From: Chloroflexota bacterium
GTDB taxonomy: Bacteria; Chloroflexota; Dormibacteria; Dormibacterales; Dormibacteraceae
Length of the DNA: 64,000 nt
Assembly (NCBI GenBank): GCA_005889135.1
Contig: VBEK01000143.1
Span: forward strand, 1-64,000
Direction: 5' to 3'
The position numbers and the translations under genes were made by a program. Below, in pieces: positions 8,372 to 16,626 of the stretch. The notes under the pieces are model-generated. The model was given only the letters and a program-made list of their open reading frames with translations, had not been told where the DNA came from and searched no databases. How positions within the stretch are numbered: position 1 is the first letter of the stretch; each line of letters opens with the position of its first letter.

Positions 8372-8377
8372 TATAGT
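8372..8377 (+). promoter_or_regulatory. -10 box of a probable leaderless transcript
   Basis: TATAGT, then 6 bases, then the GTG of the AAA+ ATPase at 8384. A leaderless mRNA is expected. The divergent TTG of the GDPD gene lies 37 bases upstream, so this short gap must serve both directions. Confidence 0.5.
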
Positions 8378-8383
8378 GCAGGG

Positions 8384-9781
8384 GTGACCACGCCACGGCC
8401 TCGCACCATCGCCGAGCTTCGCGCGACCGGGCACAGGCGCGAGACCGTCAAGCAGGAGATGCGCCGCAACCTGCTCGCCCGCCTGCGCGCCGGTGAGCCT
8501 CTTCTGCCCGGCATCGTCGGCTACGACGAAACCGTCCTGCCGCAGCTCTCCAACGCGGTGATCTCGGGGCACGACATCATTCTTCTCGGCGAGCGCGGCC
8601 AGGCGAAGAGCCGGATCATGCGCTCGCTGGTCAGCCTCCTCGACGAGTCGGTGCCCGCCATCGCCGGATGCGAGATCAACGACCATCCCTACGACCCAAT
8701 CTGCCGTCGCTGCCTTGACCTGGTGGCAAGGGAAGGCGATGCGGTCGAGGTCGCGTGGATCAAGCGCGACCACCGCTACGGCGAGAAGCTGGCGACACCC
8801 GACATCTCGATCGCCGACCTGATCGGCGAGGTCGATCCGATCAAGGTCGCAGAGGGCCGCTACCTGGCGGACGAGCTCACCATCCACTACGGCCTGTTGC
8901 CGCGCACCAACCGCGGCATCTTCGGCATCAACGAGCTCCCCGACCTCGCGGAGCGCATCCAGGTCGGGCTGCTCAACATCATGGAAGAGAAGGACGTCCA
9001 GATCCGCGGCTACCGAGTGCGTCTTCCCCTCGACCTCTTTGTCATCGCCAGCGCCAACCCCGAGGACTACACCTCACGCGGCCGCATCATCACACCGCTC
9101 AAGGACCGCTTCGGCTCGCAGGTGCGCACGCACTACCCGCTGAGCATCAGCGAGGAGATGCAGATCATGGAGGCGGAGCGGCATTCCGTCCCCGAGGACT
9201 TCGAGCTGATCTTCCCGACCTTTATGAAGGAGATCGTCGCCGAGCTGACGCACCTCGCCCGCCGCAGCCCGCACATCTCACAGTCGTCGGGCGTCTCCGT
9301 GCGCATGTCCATCGCCAACGTCGAGAACCTGGCGAGCAACGCGGTGCGCCGCGCCGCGCGCCTGGGCGAAGGGCTGGCGGTGCCGCGCATCACCGACCTC
9401 GCGTTTCTCGCCTCTTCGACCGCGGGCCGCGTCGAGATCGAGGCCCTGGACGAAGGGAAAGAGGAGCAGGTGCTCGCCCGCCTCGAGCGGGGCGCCATCA
9501 GCTCCGTGTTCAGCCGCCACTTCTCGGCGTCGCAGTTCGAAGGCGTGGTCTCACGGTTCGAGGAGGGCAACATGCTCGAGGTCGGCGAGGGCATCCCCGC
9601 CCGCGCCTACACGCGGGCGATCGGCGAAGTGCCGGAGCTGGCGACGGCGCTGAAGCGGCTGGGGCTTGCGGACCGGCCGGAGGTCCGCGCCTCGGTCATC
9701 GAGTTCATCCTCGAGGGCCTGCACCTGAACAAGCGGCTGAACAAAGACGAAGTCGAAGGGCGAGCCATCTACCGGCGGTAG
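8384..9781 (+). CDS. MoxR/magnesium chelatase-like AAA+ ATPase
   Basis: 465 residues. The Walker A motif is degenerate but present (LLGERGQAKS, residues 67-76), the Walker B region is GIFGINELPDL, and sensor 1 is FVIASANPEDYTSRGRI. The order and the DRFG after it match the chelatase/MoxR AAA+ clade. A Cys motif near residues 110-123 (CEINDHPYDPICRRC) could bind a metal. These ATPases usually act with a von Willebrand A-domain partner, which is not adjacent here. GTG start, leaderless. Confidence 0.82.
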   Translation: MTTPRPRTIAELRATGHRRETVKQEMRRNLLARLRAGEPLLPGIVGYDETVLPQLSNAVISGHDIILLGERGQAKSRIMRSLVSLLDESVPAIAGCEINDHPYDPICRRCLDLVAREGDAVEVAWIKRDHRYGEKLATPDISIADLIGEVDPIKVAEGRYLADELTIHYGLLPRTNRGIFGINELPDLAERIQVGLLNIMEEKDVQIRGYRVRLPLDLFVIASANPEDYTSRGRIITPLKDRFGSQVRTHYPLSISEEMQIMEAERHSVPEDFELIFPTFMKEIVAELTHLARRSPHISQSSGVSVRMSIANVENLASNAVRRAARLGEGLAVPRITDLAFLASSTAGRVEIEALDEGKEEQVLARLERGAISSVFSRHFSASQFEGVVSRFEEGNMLEVGEGIPARAYTRAIGEVPELATALKRLGLADRPEVRASVIEFILEGLHLNKRLNKDEVEGRAIYRR

Positions 9782-9791
9782 AGGCAGGCTC

Positions 9792-9810
9792 CCTCTCCGT
9801 TGAGGAGAGG
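9792..9810. repeat. CCTCTCC/GGAGAGG hairpin
   Basis: CCTCTCC, a 5-base loop GTTGA, then GGAGAGG. It is a shortened relative of the perfect hairpins at 21012 and 22828. It lies just after the AAA+ stop codon and before the 42-bp array, so it may act as a weak terminator. Confidence 0.55.
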
Positions 9811-9820
9811 TGCAGAACCA

Positions 9821-9965
9821 TCGATAGTCGCGACTAACGGGGGTTGCGGAGGTGCAGCACCATCGATAGTCGCGACTAACGAGGGTGGCGGAGGCGCTGA
9901 AGCGTGGATAGTCGCGACTAACGCGGGTTGCGGAGGCGCTGAAGCACGGATAGTCGTGACTAACC
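9821..9965. repeat. 42-bp tandem array with TAGTCGCGACTA palindrome, locus 1
   Basis: Four units. The palindromic core TAGTCGCGACTA starts at 9825, 9867, 9909 and (one base changed, TAGTCGTGACTA) at 9951, a constant 42-base period. Each core is followed by AACG and a GGGTTGCGGAGG-type linker. The same family occurs at 38491-38632. It lies between convergent genes (AAA+ and the zinc-ribbon protein). The period equals 14 codons and both strands stay open, but nothing suggests translation. Confidence 0.9.
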
Positions 9966-9985
9966 GGGGTTGGCCGCGCGGAAGA

Positions 9986-10183
9986 CTACTTCTGGACGGC
10001 GTAAACCCACACGAACCCGGCGACCAGCAGCACGATGCCCAGGAAGAAGACGAGCTCGACGCGAATCGCAAGCCTCACCAACCGGCGCGCCCGGCGCGTG
10101 CGCGCGCCGCACCTCTCGCAGTACGCCGCGTTCGCCACCAGCTCCGCGCCGCAGTTGTCGCACGCGACCTGGAAGTGTTCCAC
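9986..10183 (-). CDS. small zinc-ribbon membrane protein
   Basis: 65 residues. An N-terminal zinc ribbon with two CxxC knuckles (CDNCGAELVANAAYCERCG, residues 8-26) is followed by a basic stretch and one transmembrane helix (about 43-63). This is the common layout of short membrane-tethered zinc-ribbon proteins; the function is unknown. It ends about 20 bases from the first repeat array. Confidence 0.75.
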   Translation of the reverse strand: MEHFQVACDNCGAELVANAAYCERCGARTRRARRLVRLAIRVELVFFLGIVLLVAGFVWVYAVQK

Positions 10184-10211
10184 CGCAACGAGTATGCGAC
10201 CAACACAGGCT

Positions 10212-10217
10212 TAAGCT
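10212..10217 (+). promoter_or_regulatory. -10 box of a probable leaderless transcript
   Basis: TAAGCT, 7 bases, then the ATG at 10225. No ribosome binding site. It supports choosing this ATG as the start of the DinB-like gene rather than an upstream codon. Confidence 0.45.
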
Positions 10218-10224
10218 GGAACCG

Positions 10225-10749
10225 ATGGAACTCCAGGAAGATTTGTCCACGGCCGACGTGGTCCTCCTCCTCAGCTCGGTCCCGGAGCGGACAAGCGACC
10301 TCGTCCACTGGCTGGACGAGAACCAGCTGAAGTACCGCCACGGTCCCGCGTTCCCCACCCTCGGCGGCCTGATCGCCCACCTGGTGGACGCCGCGCCGCG
10401 CGTCGACTCGCTCCTCCGCCGGGCCCACCTCGACGGGCAGACCACCGCCGACGTCCGGAACGCCATCGACCCGGGCCACGATGCCGAGCTGAGCCGCCCC
10501 CTGCAGGAGGCGCTCGAGGACTTCAGCCGGGTGCGCCGGCGCACCGTCGACCTTCTCCACGGCTGGGGCAAGGCCGAGTGGGACCGCGCCATCACCGATC
10601 CGCGCGGCGGCGAGGCCACGCTGCTCGACGTCTGCCGCATGGTCGCGCGCCACGAGATGGCGCACGTGGTCCAGATCCGCAACCTTAGCGCCCTCCTGCC
10701 CGAGCCGCAGGACCTCGGGCCGGCGCCGCCGGGAGCGAACGGCCAGTAA
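10225..10749 (+). CDS. DinB-like four-helix protein
   Basis: 174 residues, nearly all helical. An early LIAHLVDAAPRVDSLLRR carries a His at the first DinB metal position. A late LLDVCRMVARHEMAHVVQIR carries His residues typical of DinB/YfiT putative metalloenzymes. These proteins are often thiol-dependent transferases or have unknown substrates. The match is by pattern only. The EVE-domain gene starts 9 bases downstream. Confidence 0.65.
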   Translation: MELQEDLSTADVVLLLSSVPERTSDLVHWLDENQLKYRHGPAFPTLGGLIAHLVDAAPRVDSLLRRAHLDGQTTADVRNAIDPGHDAELSRPLQEALEDFSRVRRRTVDLLHGWGKAEWDRAITDPRGGEATLLDVCRMVARHEMAHVVQIRNLSALLPEPQDLGPAPPGANGQ

Positions 10750-10758
10750 CCTTCAGGC

Positions 10759-11319
10759 GTGTCCGAGCAACAAGTCCAGGCGCAAAAGTCGGAGGCTGAG
10801 CGCCCGGTCCGGTCACGGTCGCGCCGCAAGCGCAAGTCCGGCGAGGGCGGACGTTCGGCCCAGTACTGGATGGTCGTCAGCTCGCCTGAGAACTTCCGCA
10901 AGACCCGCGAGCACGGCTTCACGATCCAGGGCCTGAAGAGCCGGCACCGACGGCGCGTGGAGACCATGCGCGCCGGCGACCGCCTCCTCTACTACGTCAC
11001 CGGGCGCATGGGCTTCGCCGCCACCGTGACGGTGGCCTCGCCGATGTACGAGGACCACACGCCGATCTGGCGCTCCTCCCGCCGCGACGAGGACTACCCG
11101 TGGCGGGTCCACATCCGCGCGGACCACGTCCTCGACGAGGCCGACTGGGTCCCGGCCAAGGAGCTCGCGTACCGCCTCGACTACGTCCGCAAGTGGCCGC
11201 CCGAGCACTGGACGCTCGCCTTCCAGGGTCACATCCACGCGCTGCCGCGCGCCGACTTCACAGTCATCGAGGACGAGATCTCTCGGACCTCCCGCCGCCG
11301 CAAATCTCTGGCCGGCTGA
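10759..11319 (+). CDS. EVE domain protein
   Basis: 186 residues. A basic, disordered-looking N-terminus (about 1-33) precedes an EVE fold: QYWMVVSSPENFRKTREHGF, the pocket strand RVETMRAGDRLLYYVTG and a late HWTLAFQGHIHALPRADF. EVE (PUA-like) domains bind modified bases in DNA or RNA. The GTG lies 6 bases after TAACCT at 10747, another leaderless arrangement. The stop overlaps the next gene as ATGA, so the two are coupled. Confidence 0.82.
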   Translation: MSEQQVQAQKSEAERPVRSRSRRKRKSGEGGRSAQYWMVVSSPENFRKTREHGFTIQGLKSRHRRRVETMRAGDRLLYYVTGRMGFAATVTVASPMYEDHTPIWRSSRRDEDYPWRVHIRADHVLDEADWVPAKELAYRLDYVRKWPPEHWTLAFQGHIHALPRADFTVIEDEISRTSRRRKSLAG

Positions 11320-11807
11320 TGGCCGCGCTCGTCAAGGACCTCTACCGGCTGCACTTTCGCGACGAGCGGCGGGAGCGGCTGTTCCTGGCCTCGGCGGGCT
11401 TCCTCGTCACCTTCGCCATCGTCCGCCTCATCACCTACCTGATACGCACCAGCACCGGACCGGTGCACAACGTCACCGTCGGCACGCTGCACGTCCACCA
11501 TCTGGTGTGGGGCATCCTCCTGCTGATCCTGGTGGGCTACGTCTGGTTGCTGGAGATCGGCGTCGGCTCGAGCTGGGTTGCCGCGCTGACCGCCATCGCC
11601 TTCGGCGTCGGCGCCGCGCTCACGCTTGACGAGTTCGCGCTGTGGCTGAACCTCCAGGACGTCTACTGGGAGCGGCAGGGCCGCGAGAGCATCGACGCCG
11701 TCCTCATCTTCGCGGGGCTGCTTTCAGTTGGATTCTGGGGGTGGCCGTTCTTCCGCGCCCTTGCCCGGTTCGAGCGTCACAATCCGGCTTCCGGCGGTGC
11801 TTCATGA
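11319..11807 (+). CDS. integral membrane protein, possible His-containing
   Basis: 162 residues with four predicted helices (about 21-42, 56-80, 86-106 and 123-141). A short HVHHLVWG motif opens the second helix, and DEFALWLNLQDVYW follows the third. The pattern resembles integral membrane proteins of unknown function found in actinobacteria. It is translationally coupled to the EVE gene. Confidence 0.65.
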   Translation: MAALVKDLYRLHFRDERRERLFLASAGFLVTFAIVRLITYLIRTSTGPVHNVTVGTLHVHHLVWGILLLILVGYVWLLEIGVGSSWVAALTAIAFGVGAALTLDEFALWLNLQDVYWERQGRESIDAVLIFAGLLSVGFWGWPFFRALARFERHNPASGGAS

Positions 11808-11810
11808 GCG

Positions 11811-12350
11811 GTGGGATTGAATCTCGGTGCGCGCCGCTTGACCGCCGTCAGGACTGACGAAGAGGCGTTCGAGGCCCTCTTCACGGCTGAATACGCGCGC
11901 GTCGTCAGGATCGCCAACCGCGTCCTCGCCGACCCGCACGAGGCCGAGGACGTGGCGCAGGAGGTCTTCGTCGACTTCCACCGGCTCCACTCCGCGACCG
12001 CGCAGTACGGGCCCGCGTGGCTGCATCGAGCCGCCGCCCACGCGTCCCTGAACCGGCTGCGCGGATCGAGGCGCCGTCAGAAGCGCGAGCTCGCGCAGGC
12101 CCTCGACGAGGGCGACAAGATGCTCGACCCACAGAAGCAGGCCGAGCTGGAGGAGGACCGGCGCCGGCTGCGCCAGGCCCTTGGCCGGATGGCACCCAAA
12201 CCCGCGGCGGTGCTCGTGCTGCGAGCCAGCGGGCTCAGCTACGCCGAGGTCGCGCAAGCGCTCGGCGTGGGCATCGGACAGATCGGAACTTTGTTGAGGC
12301 GCGCGGAGGCAACGCTGCGCAAGGAGGTAACCCGTGGCACATCTGAGTGA
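11811..12350 (+). CDS. RNA polymerase sigma-70 family factor (ECF)
   Basis: 179 residues. Region 2 is EEAFEALFTAEYARVVRIAN with DPHEAEDVAQEVFVDFHRL. Region 4 is RRLRQALGRMAPKPAAVLVL with LSYAEVAQALGVGIGQIGTLLRRAEATLR. GTG start. Its last 17 bases overlap the anti-sigma gene that follows, so the two products are made together. The target promoters are unknown. Confidence 0.88.
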   Translation: MGLNLGARRLTAVRTDEEAFEALFTAEYARVVRIANRVLADPHEAEDVAQEVFVDFHRLHSATAQYGPAWLHRAAAHASLNRLRGSRRRQKRELAQALDEGDKMLDPQKQAELEEDRRRLRQALGRMAPKPAAVLVLRASGLSYAEVAQALGVGIGQIGTLLRRAEATLRKEVTRGTSE

Positions 12351-13416
12351 AGGCGCCCTGCGCCGGATGTTCGACGACCCGGACGCGAGGGTCGGCGCCG
12401 ACGCGGCGCACCTGGAGACATGCAGCGAATGCAAGGCCAATTTCCAAGTCATCGCCGACGACGCGCGCGCGGTGGCGACGCTGCTCGCCGTGCCCGACCC
12501 CCGCGTCGACGTCGATGGCGCCTTCGCGCGCGTGATGCGCGAGCCCAAGGCGCAGCCCGCGCTTGGCCTCCGCTTCCCGATCCTCCGTCCGGCCCGCCGG
12601 CCGGCCCTGGCCCTGGTGGCGGCGCTCGCCACCGCCGCGGTCGTGGTGGTGGCCTTCGCTGCGGGCGGGTTCTTCTTCCAGCCGACCAAGGTCCAGGCCG
12701 TGCCGATCACGCTCAGCGACCTGCAGGCTCTGTCGCAGCTCGCCGACTACGGCACGTTCAACTGGACCAAGGAGCCGCAGTTCCAGATCAGCCCGACCGC
12801 GCCCGAGGGCGACCTCCAGCCGCCGGTGGTGTCGAAGCTTCCGGCCGGCGTGTCGACGACCGTCACCTACGGCCAGATGTCGCAGGCCGTGGCCACCTTC
12901 AAGTTCAGCGCCGAGAAGGCCGCGGCAGCAGCAGCCGCGCAGGGCAAGTCCCTGCCCAAGATGCCCGCGAACATGGACGGCGCGACGCTGACCATCACCG
13001 TCGGCCCGGCGGTGGGCGAGGTCTATGGCAACCTCGAACAGCCGTCCGGCGCGAGCGGCAACGACATCAACCTGCCCCAGCTCATCGTCGCCAAGTCCAT
13101 ATCTCCGACGGTGACGGCGACTCAGGTCAGCGTGACCGAGATCGAGGACTACATCGTCCAGCTGCCGGGCATCTCAGACGAGCTGAAGAAGACCATCGGC
13201 GCCATCGGCGACCCCACCAAGACCCTCTTCATCCCCGTCCCGGTCGAGTACGGTACCTCGAAGGCCGTGAACGTGCAGGGCGTCGACGGCGTGGCGCTCG
13301 GCGACAACACCGGCGTCGGCTCCGCGGTCGTCTGGATCAAGGGCGGCCACGTCTGGGTCGTGGCCGGGAGCATCAAGCAGTCGGACGCGCTCGACATCGC
13401 GAATAACCTCAAGTAG
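12334..13416 (+). CDS. zinc-binding anti-sigma factor with extracytoplasmic domain
   Basis: 360 residues. The N-terminal anti-sigma domain has the zinc motif HLETCSEC (His26, Cys30, Cys33). One transmembrane helix spans about residues 90-114. The remaining 245 residues would be outside, beginning with a DUF4367-like beta-rich region (TLSDLQALSQLADYGTF). The known role of such proteins is to hold the cognate ECF sigma at the membrane until a signal frees it. It overlaps the sigma gene. Confidence 0.85.
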   Translation: MAHLSEGALRRMFDDPDARVGADAAHLETCSECKANFQVIADDARAVATLLAVPDPRVDVDGAFARVMREPKAQPALGLRFPILRPARRPALALVAALATAAVVVVAFAAGGFFFQPTKVQAVPITLSDLQALSQLADYGTFNWTKEPQFQISPTAPEGDLQPPVVSKLPAGVSTTVTYGQMSQAVATFKFSAEKAAAAAAAQGKSLPKMPANMDGATLTITVGPAVGEVYGNLEQPSGASGNDINLPQLIVAKSISPTVTATQVSVTEIEDYIVQLPGISDELKKTIGAIGDPTKTLFIPVPVEYGTSKAVNVQGVDGVALGDNTGVGSAVVWIKGGHVWVVAGSIKQSDALDIANNLK

Positions 13417-13440
13417 CCGGCCGCCGTTAGCGTTGTGCTG

Positions 13441-14406
13441 ATGGCCGGCGTAGCGGAGCAAACACAGGCGGCCGTCGCCACCGAGACGGCGGCCGCCACC
13501 CTCGCGGTCAAGACGGTCGAGCTGCGCAAGACCTTCGGTCGCACGGTCGCGCTGGCCGGCCTGACGATGACAGTGCCCCGCGGCGAGGTGTTCGGCTTCC
13601 TCGGTCCCAACGGCGCGGGCAAGACGACAGCCGTCAAGCTGCTGCTCGGCCTTCTGAAGCCGACGTCCGGACAGGGCTGGCTGCTGGGCCGGCCGCTCGG
13701 CGACCTGGGCGCGCGGCGACGCATCGGCTACCTGCCCGAGCTATTCCGCTACCAGAGCTGGCTGACCGCGACCGAGGTCCTCGCCCTCCACTGCGAGCTC
13801 GCCCCGCTGCCTCGGTCCAGCTGGAAGGACGAGATCCGCAACGTGCTCGACACCGTCGGCCTGACCGAACGCGCGCACGACCGGGTGAACACCTTTTCCA
13901 AGGGCATGCAGCAGCGGCTCGGCCTGGGCGCCGCGTTGTTGGGCGAGCCCGAGCTGGTCTTCCTGGACGAGCCGACGTCGGCACTCGACCCCGTGGGCCG
14001 GCACGACGTGCGCGAGATCATTCGCGGCCTGGCCGCCCGCGGCTCGGCCGTGTTCTTGAACTCCCACCTGCTGAGCGAGGTGGAGCAGGTCTGCGACCGC
14101 GTGGCGGTCGTCGACCACGGGCGCGTGATCGCCGAGGGGACGATGAACCAGCTGCTCGGCGGCACCTCTGTGCGCGTCCGCGCCGGCGGGCTCACGCTGG
14201 CGGACAAGAACAAGCTCGCGACGTTCGGCCGCCTCGACGACGAGGGCGAGCACCTCACCTTTGCGGGCCTCGACCCGGACCGCGTCCCGGAGCTGGTGGC
14301 CACGATCGTCTCCCTTGGCGGCCGCGTCTACGAGGTGGCGCCGCGCCACCAGACCCTGGAGGACAGATTCCTGCAGCTGCTCGAGGACGAGGAGGACAAG
14401 ACGTAG
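13441..14406 (+). CDS. ABC transporter ATP-binding protein
   Basis: 321 residues. Walker A GPNGAGKTT, signature FSKGMQQRL, Walker B LVFLDEPTSALDP and the H-loop NSHLL are all intact. A C-terminal extension of about 90 residues is typical of NatA/CcmA-like exporters. The ATG at 13441 is chosen over the GTG 6 bases upstream, because TAGCGT ends 7 bases before it. Its stop overlaps the permease start (TAGTG). Confidence 0.92.
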   Translation: MAGVAEQTQAAVATETAAATLAVKTVELRKTFGRTVALAGLTMTVPRGEVFGFLGPNGAGKTTAVKLLLGLLKPTSGQGWLLGRPLGDLGARRRIGYLPELFRYQSWLTATEVLALHCELAPLPRSSWKDEIRNVLDTVGLTERAHDRVNTFSKGMQQRLGLGAALLGEPELVFLDEPTSALDPVGRHDVREIIRGLAARGSAVFLNSHLLSEVEQVCDRVAVVDHGRVIAEGTMNQLLGGTSVRVRAGGLTLADKNKLATFGRLDDEGEHLTFAGLDPDRVPELVATIVSLGGRVYEVAPRHQTLEDRFLQLLEDEEDKT

Positions 14407-15269
14407 TGCCTCCCGTGCTCGTGATCGCGCGACTCACGATCCAGGAGTCGTCTCGGCGCCGGCTGCTGCTCGCGCTCCTGATCCTGACGCTGCTGGTGGT
14501 CGGATTTTCGGCGTGGGGCTTCAACAAGATCACAACGGTGACGCGCTCCGACGGTTCACCGCTGCCGCCCGAGCAGGTGTCGTTGATCACCTCGCAGCTC
14601 TTGATCGTCGTCGTGTTCATGTTCAGCGGCGTGCTCGCGCTGAGCGCCGCCGTGGTGGCGGGGCCGCTCATCTCGAGCGAGGTCGAGAGCGGGCTCCTGC
14701 TGGCGATGCTCGCCCGGCCGGTGCGCCGCAGCGAGGTCGTCATCGGCAAATGGCTTGGCCTCGCCGCCCTGGTCGCGATCTACGCCGCCGGCGCGGGGTC
14801 GCTCGAGCTCGGCGCGGTGGACTGGGCGACCGGGTACCTGCCACCCCATCCCGTCGAGCTCCTCGCGCTCGTCGCGGCCCAGGGGCTGGTGCTCCTGTCG
14901 CTGGGGCTGCTGCTGTCCACCCGCCTGTCCGGGGTCACAGGCGGCGTCATCGCCCTGGTCGCATGGTTGATGGCCTGGATCGCGGGGGTGGTGGGCGACA
15001 TCGGGACGGCGCTGCAGAATCAGCCGCTCCAGAACGTCGGCCTGGTAAGCCATCTGCTGGTCCCGTCGGACGCGCTGTGGCGGGGCGCGATCTACACCAT
15101 GGAGCCCGAGGCATTTCTGGCGACCATGCGCGCCCTCGGCACCGCGGCGCGCGCCAACCCCTTCGTGGCCGTGGACCCGCTGCCCCTGGCTTTCGTGGGG
15201 TGGGTCGTGGTCTGGTTCGCGCTGGTGCTGGGCCTGAGCATCCTGAGCTTCCGCCGGCGCGAGATCTGA
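14406..15269 (+). CDS. ABC-2 type permease
   Basis: 287 residues with six hydrophobic segments (about 20-37, 62-85, 110-130, 145-170, 175-195 and 255-280). An ISSEVESGLLLAMLARPVRRSEVVIGKW segment after the second helix matches ABC-2/NosY-type permeases. It forms a transporter with the preceding ATPase; the substrate is unknown. GTG start in a TAGTG overlap. Confidence 0.85.
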   Translation: MPPVLVIARLTIQESSRRRLLLALLILTLLVVGFSAWGFNKITTVTRSDGSPLPPEQVSLITSQLLIVVVFMFSGVLALSAAVVAGPLISSEVESGLLLAMLARPVRRSEVVIGKWLGLAALVAIYAAGAGSLELGAVDWATGYLPPHPVELLALVAAQGLVLLSLGLLLSTRLSGVTGGVIALVAWLMAWIAGVVGDIGTALQNQPLQNVGLVSHLLVPSDALWRGAIYTMEPEAFLATMRALGTAARANPFVAVDPLPLAFVGWVVVWFALVLGLSILSFRRREI

Positions 15270-15286
15270 GGCCCGCATAAAGCGCG

Positions 15287-15338
15287 TTTTGCGCAAAAAC
15301 CCGTCCTTAACGGCACCACATGCGGTGTTTTGCGCAAA
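15287..15338. repeat. pair of TTTTGCGCAAA(A) palindromes
   Basis: TTTTGCGCAAAA at 15287-15298 and TTTTGCGCAAA at 15328-15338, 41 bases apart, in the convergent gap between the ABC permease and gdhA. CACCACATGCGGTG between them can fold into a short imperfect hairpin. They could mark a bidirectional terminator or a protein-binding site. Confidence 0.6.
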
Positions 15339-15354
15339 GGGGGGTCTGGCGACG

Positions 15355-16626
15355 TCAGGGGTAGAGGCCGCGCTCCCTCGTCGCCCCCGCGACCCGTGAG
15401 ACCGCCTGCACGTACGCCGCCATCCGCATGTCGACCTTCTTCTCCTTGTGCGTCTTGAGCACCTCACCGAACGCTCGGGAGAGGATCGCCTTCAGCTTCT
15501 GATTGACCTCGTGCTCGGACCAGAAGAACGACTGCAGGTCCTGCACCCACTCGAAGTACGACACCGTCACGCCCCCGGCGTTGGCCAGGATGTCCGGCAC
15601 CAGGAAGATCCCGCGCTCGCGGAAGATCGCGTCCGCCTCCGGCGTGGTCGGGCCGTTCGCGCCCTCGACGATTAGCTTCGCCTTCACGTCGCGCGCGTTG
15701 CGCGACGTCAGCTGGTTGCCGATCGCGGCCGGGACGAGCAAATCGCAATCCACGGTCAGCAGCTCCTGGTTGCCGATCTCCTGCGCGCCCGGAAAGCCCT
15801 TCAAAGTCTTCTCCCGCGCGCGGTACTCCAGCACGCGTTTGATGGAGAGCCCCAGTGGGTTGTAGATGCCGCCGTAGTCCTCGGACACGGCGACGACGGT
15901 GCACCCCGCCTCCTCGAGGAGCTTGGCGCTGACGCTGCCGACGTTGCCGAACCCTTGCACCGCCACCTTGGTCTGGTGCGGCGCGCGGCCGAGGTGCTCC
16001 AGGGCCGCGATCGAGCAGATCATCACGCCGCGCCCGGTCGCCTCGATGCGACCCGCCGAGCCGCCAACCTCCAGCGGCTTGCCCGTCACCGACGCGGGCA
16101 CCGAGTAGCCGAGGTGCATCGACAGCGTGTCCATGATCCAGGCCATGACCTGCCCGTCCGTGTTGACGTCCGGCGCGGGGATGTCGCGGTCGCTGCCAAT
16201 CAGGATCGAGATCTCCGTGGCGAACCGCCGCGTCATGTGCTCGAGCTCGTTGGGTGAGAGCTCGCGGGGGTTGACGATGATCCCGCCCTTGGCGCCGCCG
16301 AACGGGATGTTGACCACCGCGCACTTCCACGTCATCCACATCGCGAGCGCCTTCACCTCGTTCAGGGAGACGTCGGGGTGGTAGCGGATGCCGCCCTTGG
16401 CCGGACCGCGGTTGATGTTGTGCTGCACCCGGTAGCCGGTGAAGATCCGCGTGTGCCCGTTGTCCAGCTTGACGGGGAAATGGCACGTGAACTCGCGCTG
16501 CACCTCGCGCAAGACCTCGCGCAGCCAGGGCTCGAGCTTGATCAGCTCCGCCGCCTCGTCGAACTGCGACTGGGCCGTTCTCCATTCGTCTGCTTCGATG
16601 ACGGGCTTCAATGCACTAGCTGTCAC
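15355..16626 (-). CDS. glutamate dehydrogenase (Glu/Leu/Phe/Val dehydrogenase family)
   Basis: 423 residues, the hexameric GDH length. Substrate-binding and catalytic lysines are in NRGPAKGGIRYHP and PFGGAKGGI. The dinucleotide-binding loop is VAVQGFGNVGSVSAKLL. It converts glutamate to 2-oxoglutarate and ammonia, linking nitrogen and carbon metabolism. The GTG at 16626 begins MTASALKPVIEADEW. A second copy of this N-terminal coding sequence lies just upstream (see 16616-16735). Last gene of a long minus-strand operon. Confidence 0.93.
   Translation of the reverse strand: MTASALKPVIEADEWRTAQSQFDEAAELIKLEPWLREVLREVQREFTCHFPVKLDNGHTRIFTGYRVQHNINRGPAKGGIRYHPDVSLNEVKALAMWMTWKCAVVNIPFGGAKGGIIVNPRELSPNELEHMTRRFATEISILIGSDRDIPAPDVNTDGQVMAWIMDTLSMHLGYSVPASVTGKPLEVGGSAGRIEATGRGVMICSIAALEHLGRAPHQTKVAVQGFGNVGSVSAKLLEEAGCTVVAVSEDYGGIYNPLGLSIKRVLEYRAREKTLKGFPGAQEIGNQELLTVDCDLLVPAAIGNQLTSRNARDVKAKLIVEGANGPTTPEADAIFRERGIFLVPDILANAGGVTVSYFEWVQDLQSFFWSEHEVNQKLKAILSRAFGEVLKTHKEKKVDMRMAAYVQAVSRVAGATRERGLYP

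Noticed and set aside
9800-10330. Long frame through the first 42-bp array coding PSIVATN-type repeats
   Set aside because: The period of 42 keeps any frame open; both strands are open, there is no ribosome site and the frame overlaps two other genes. Best read as a DNA repeat, not a protein.
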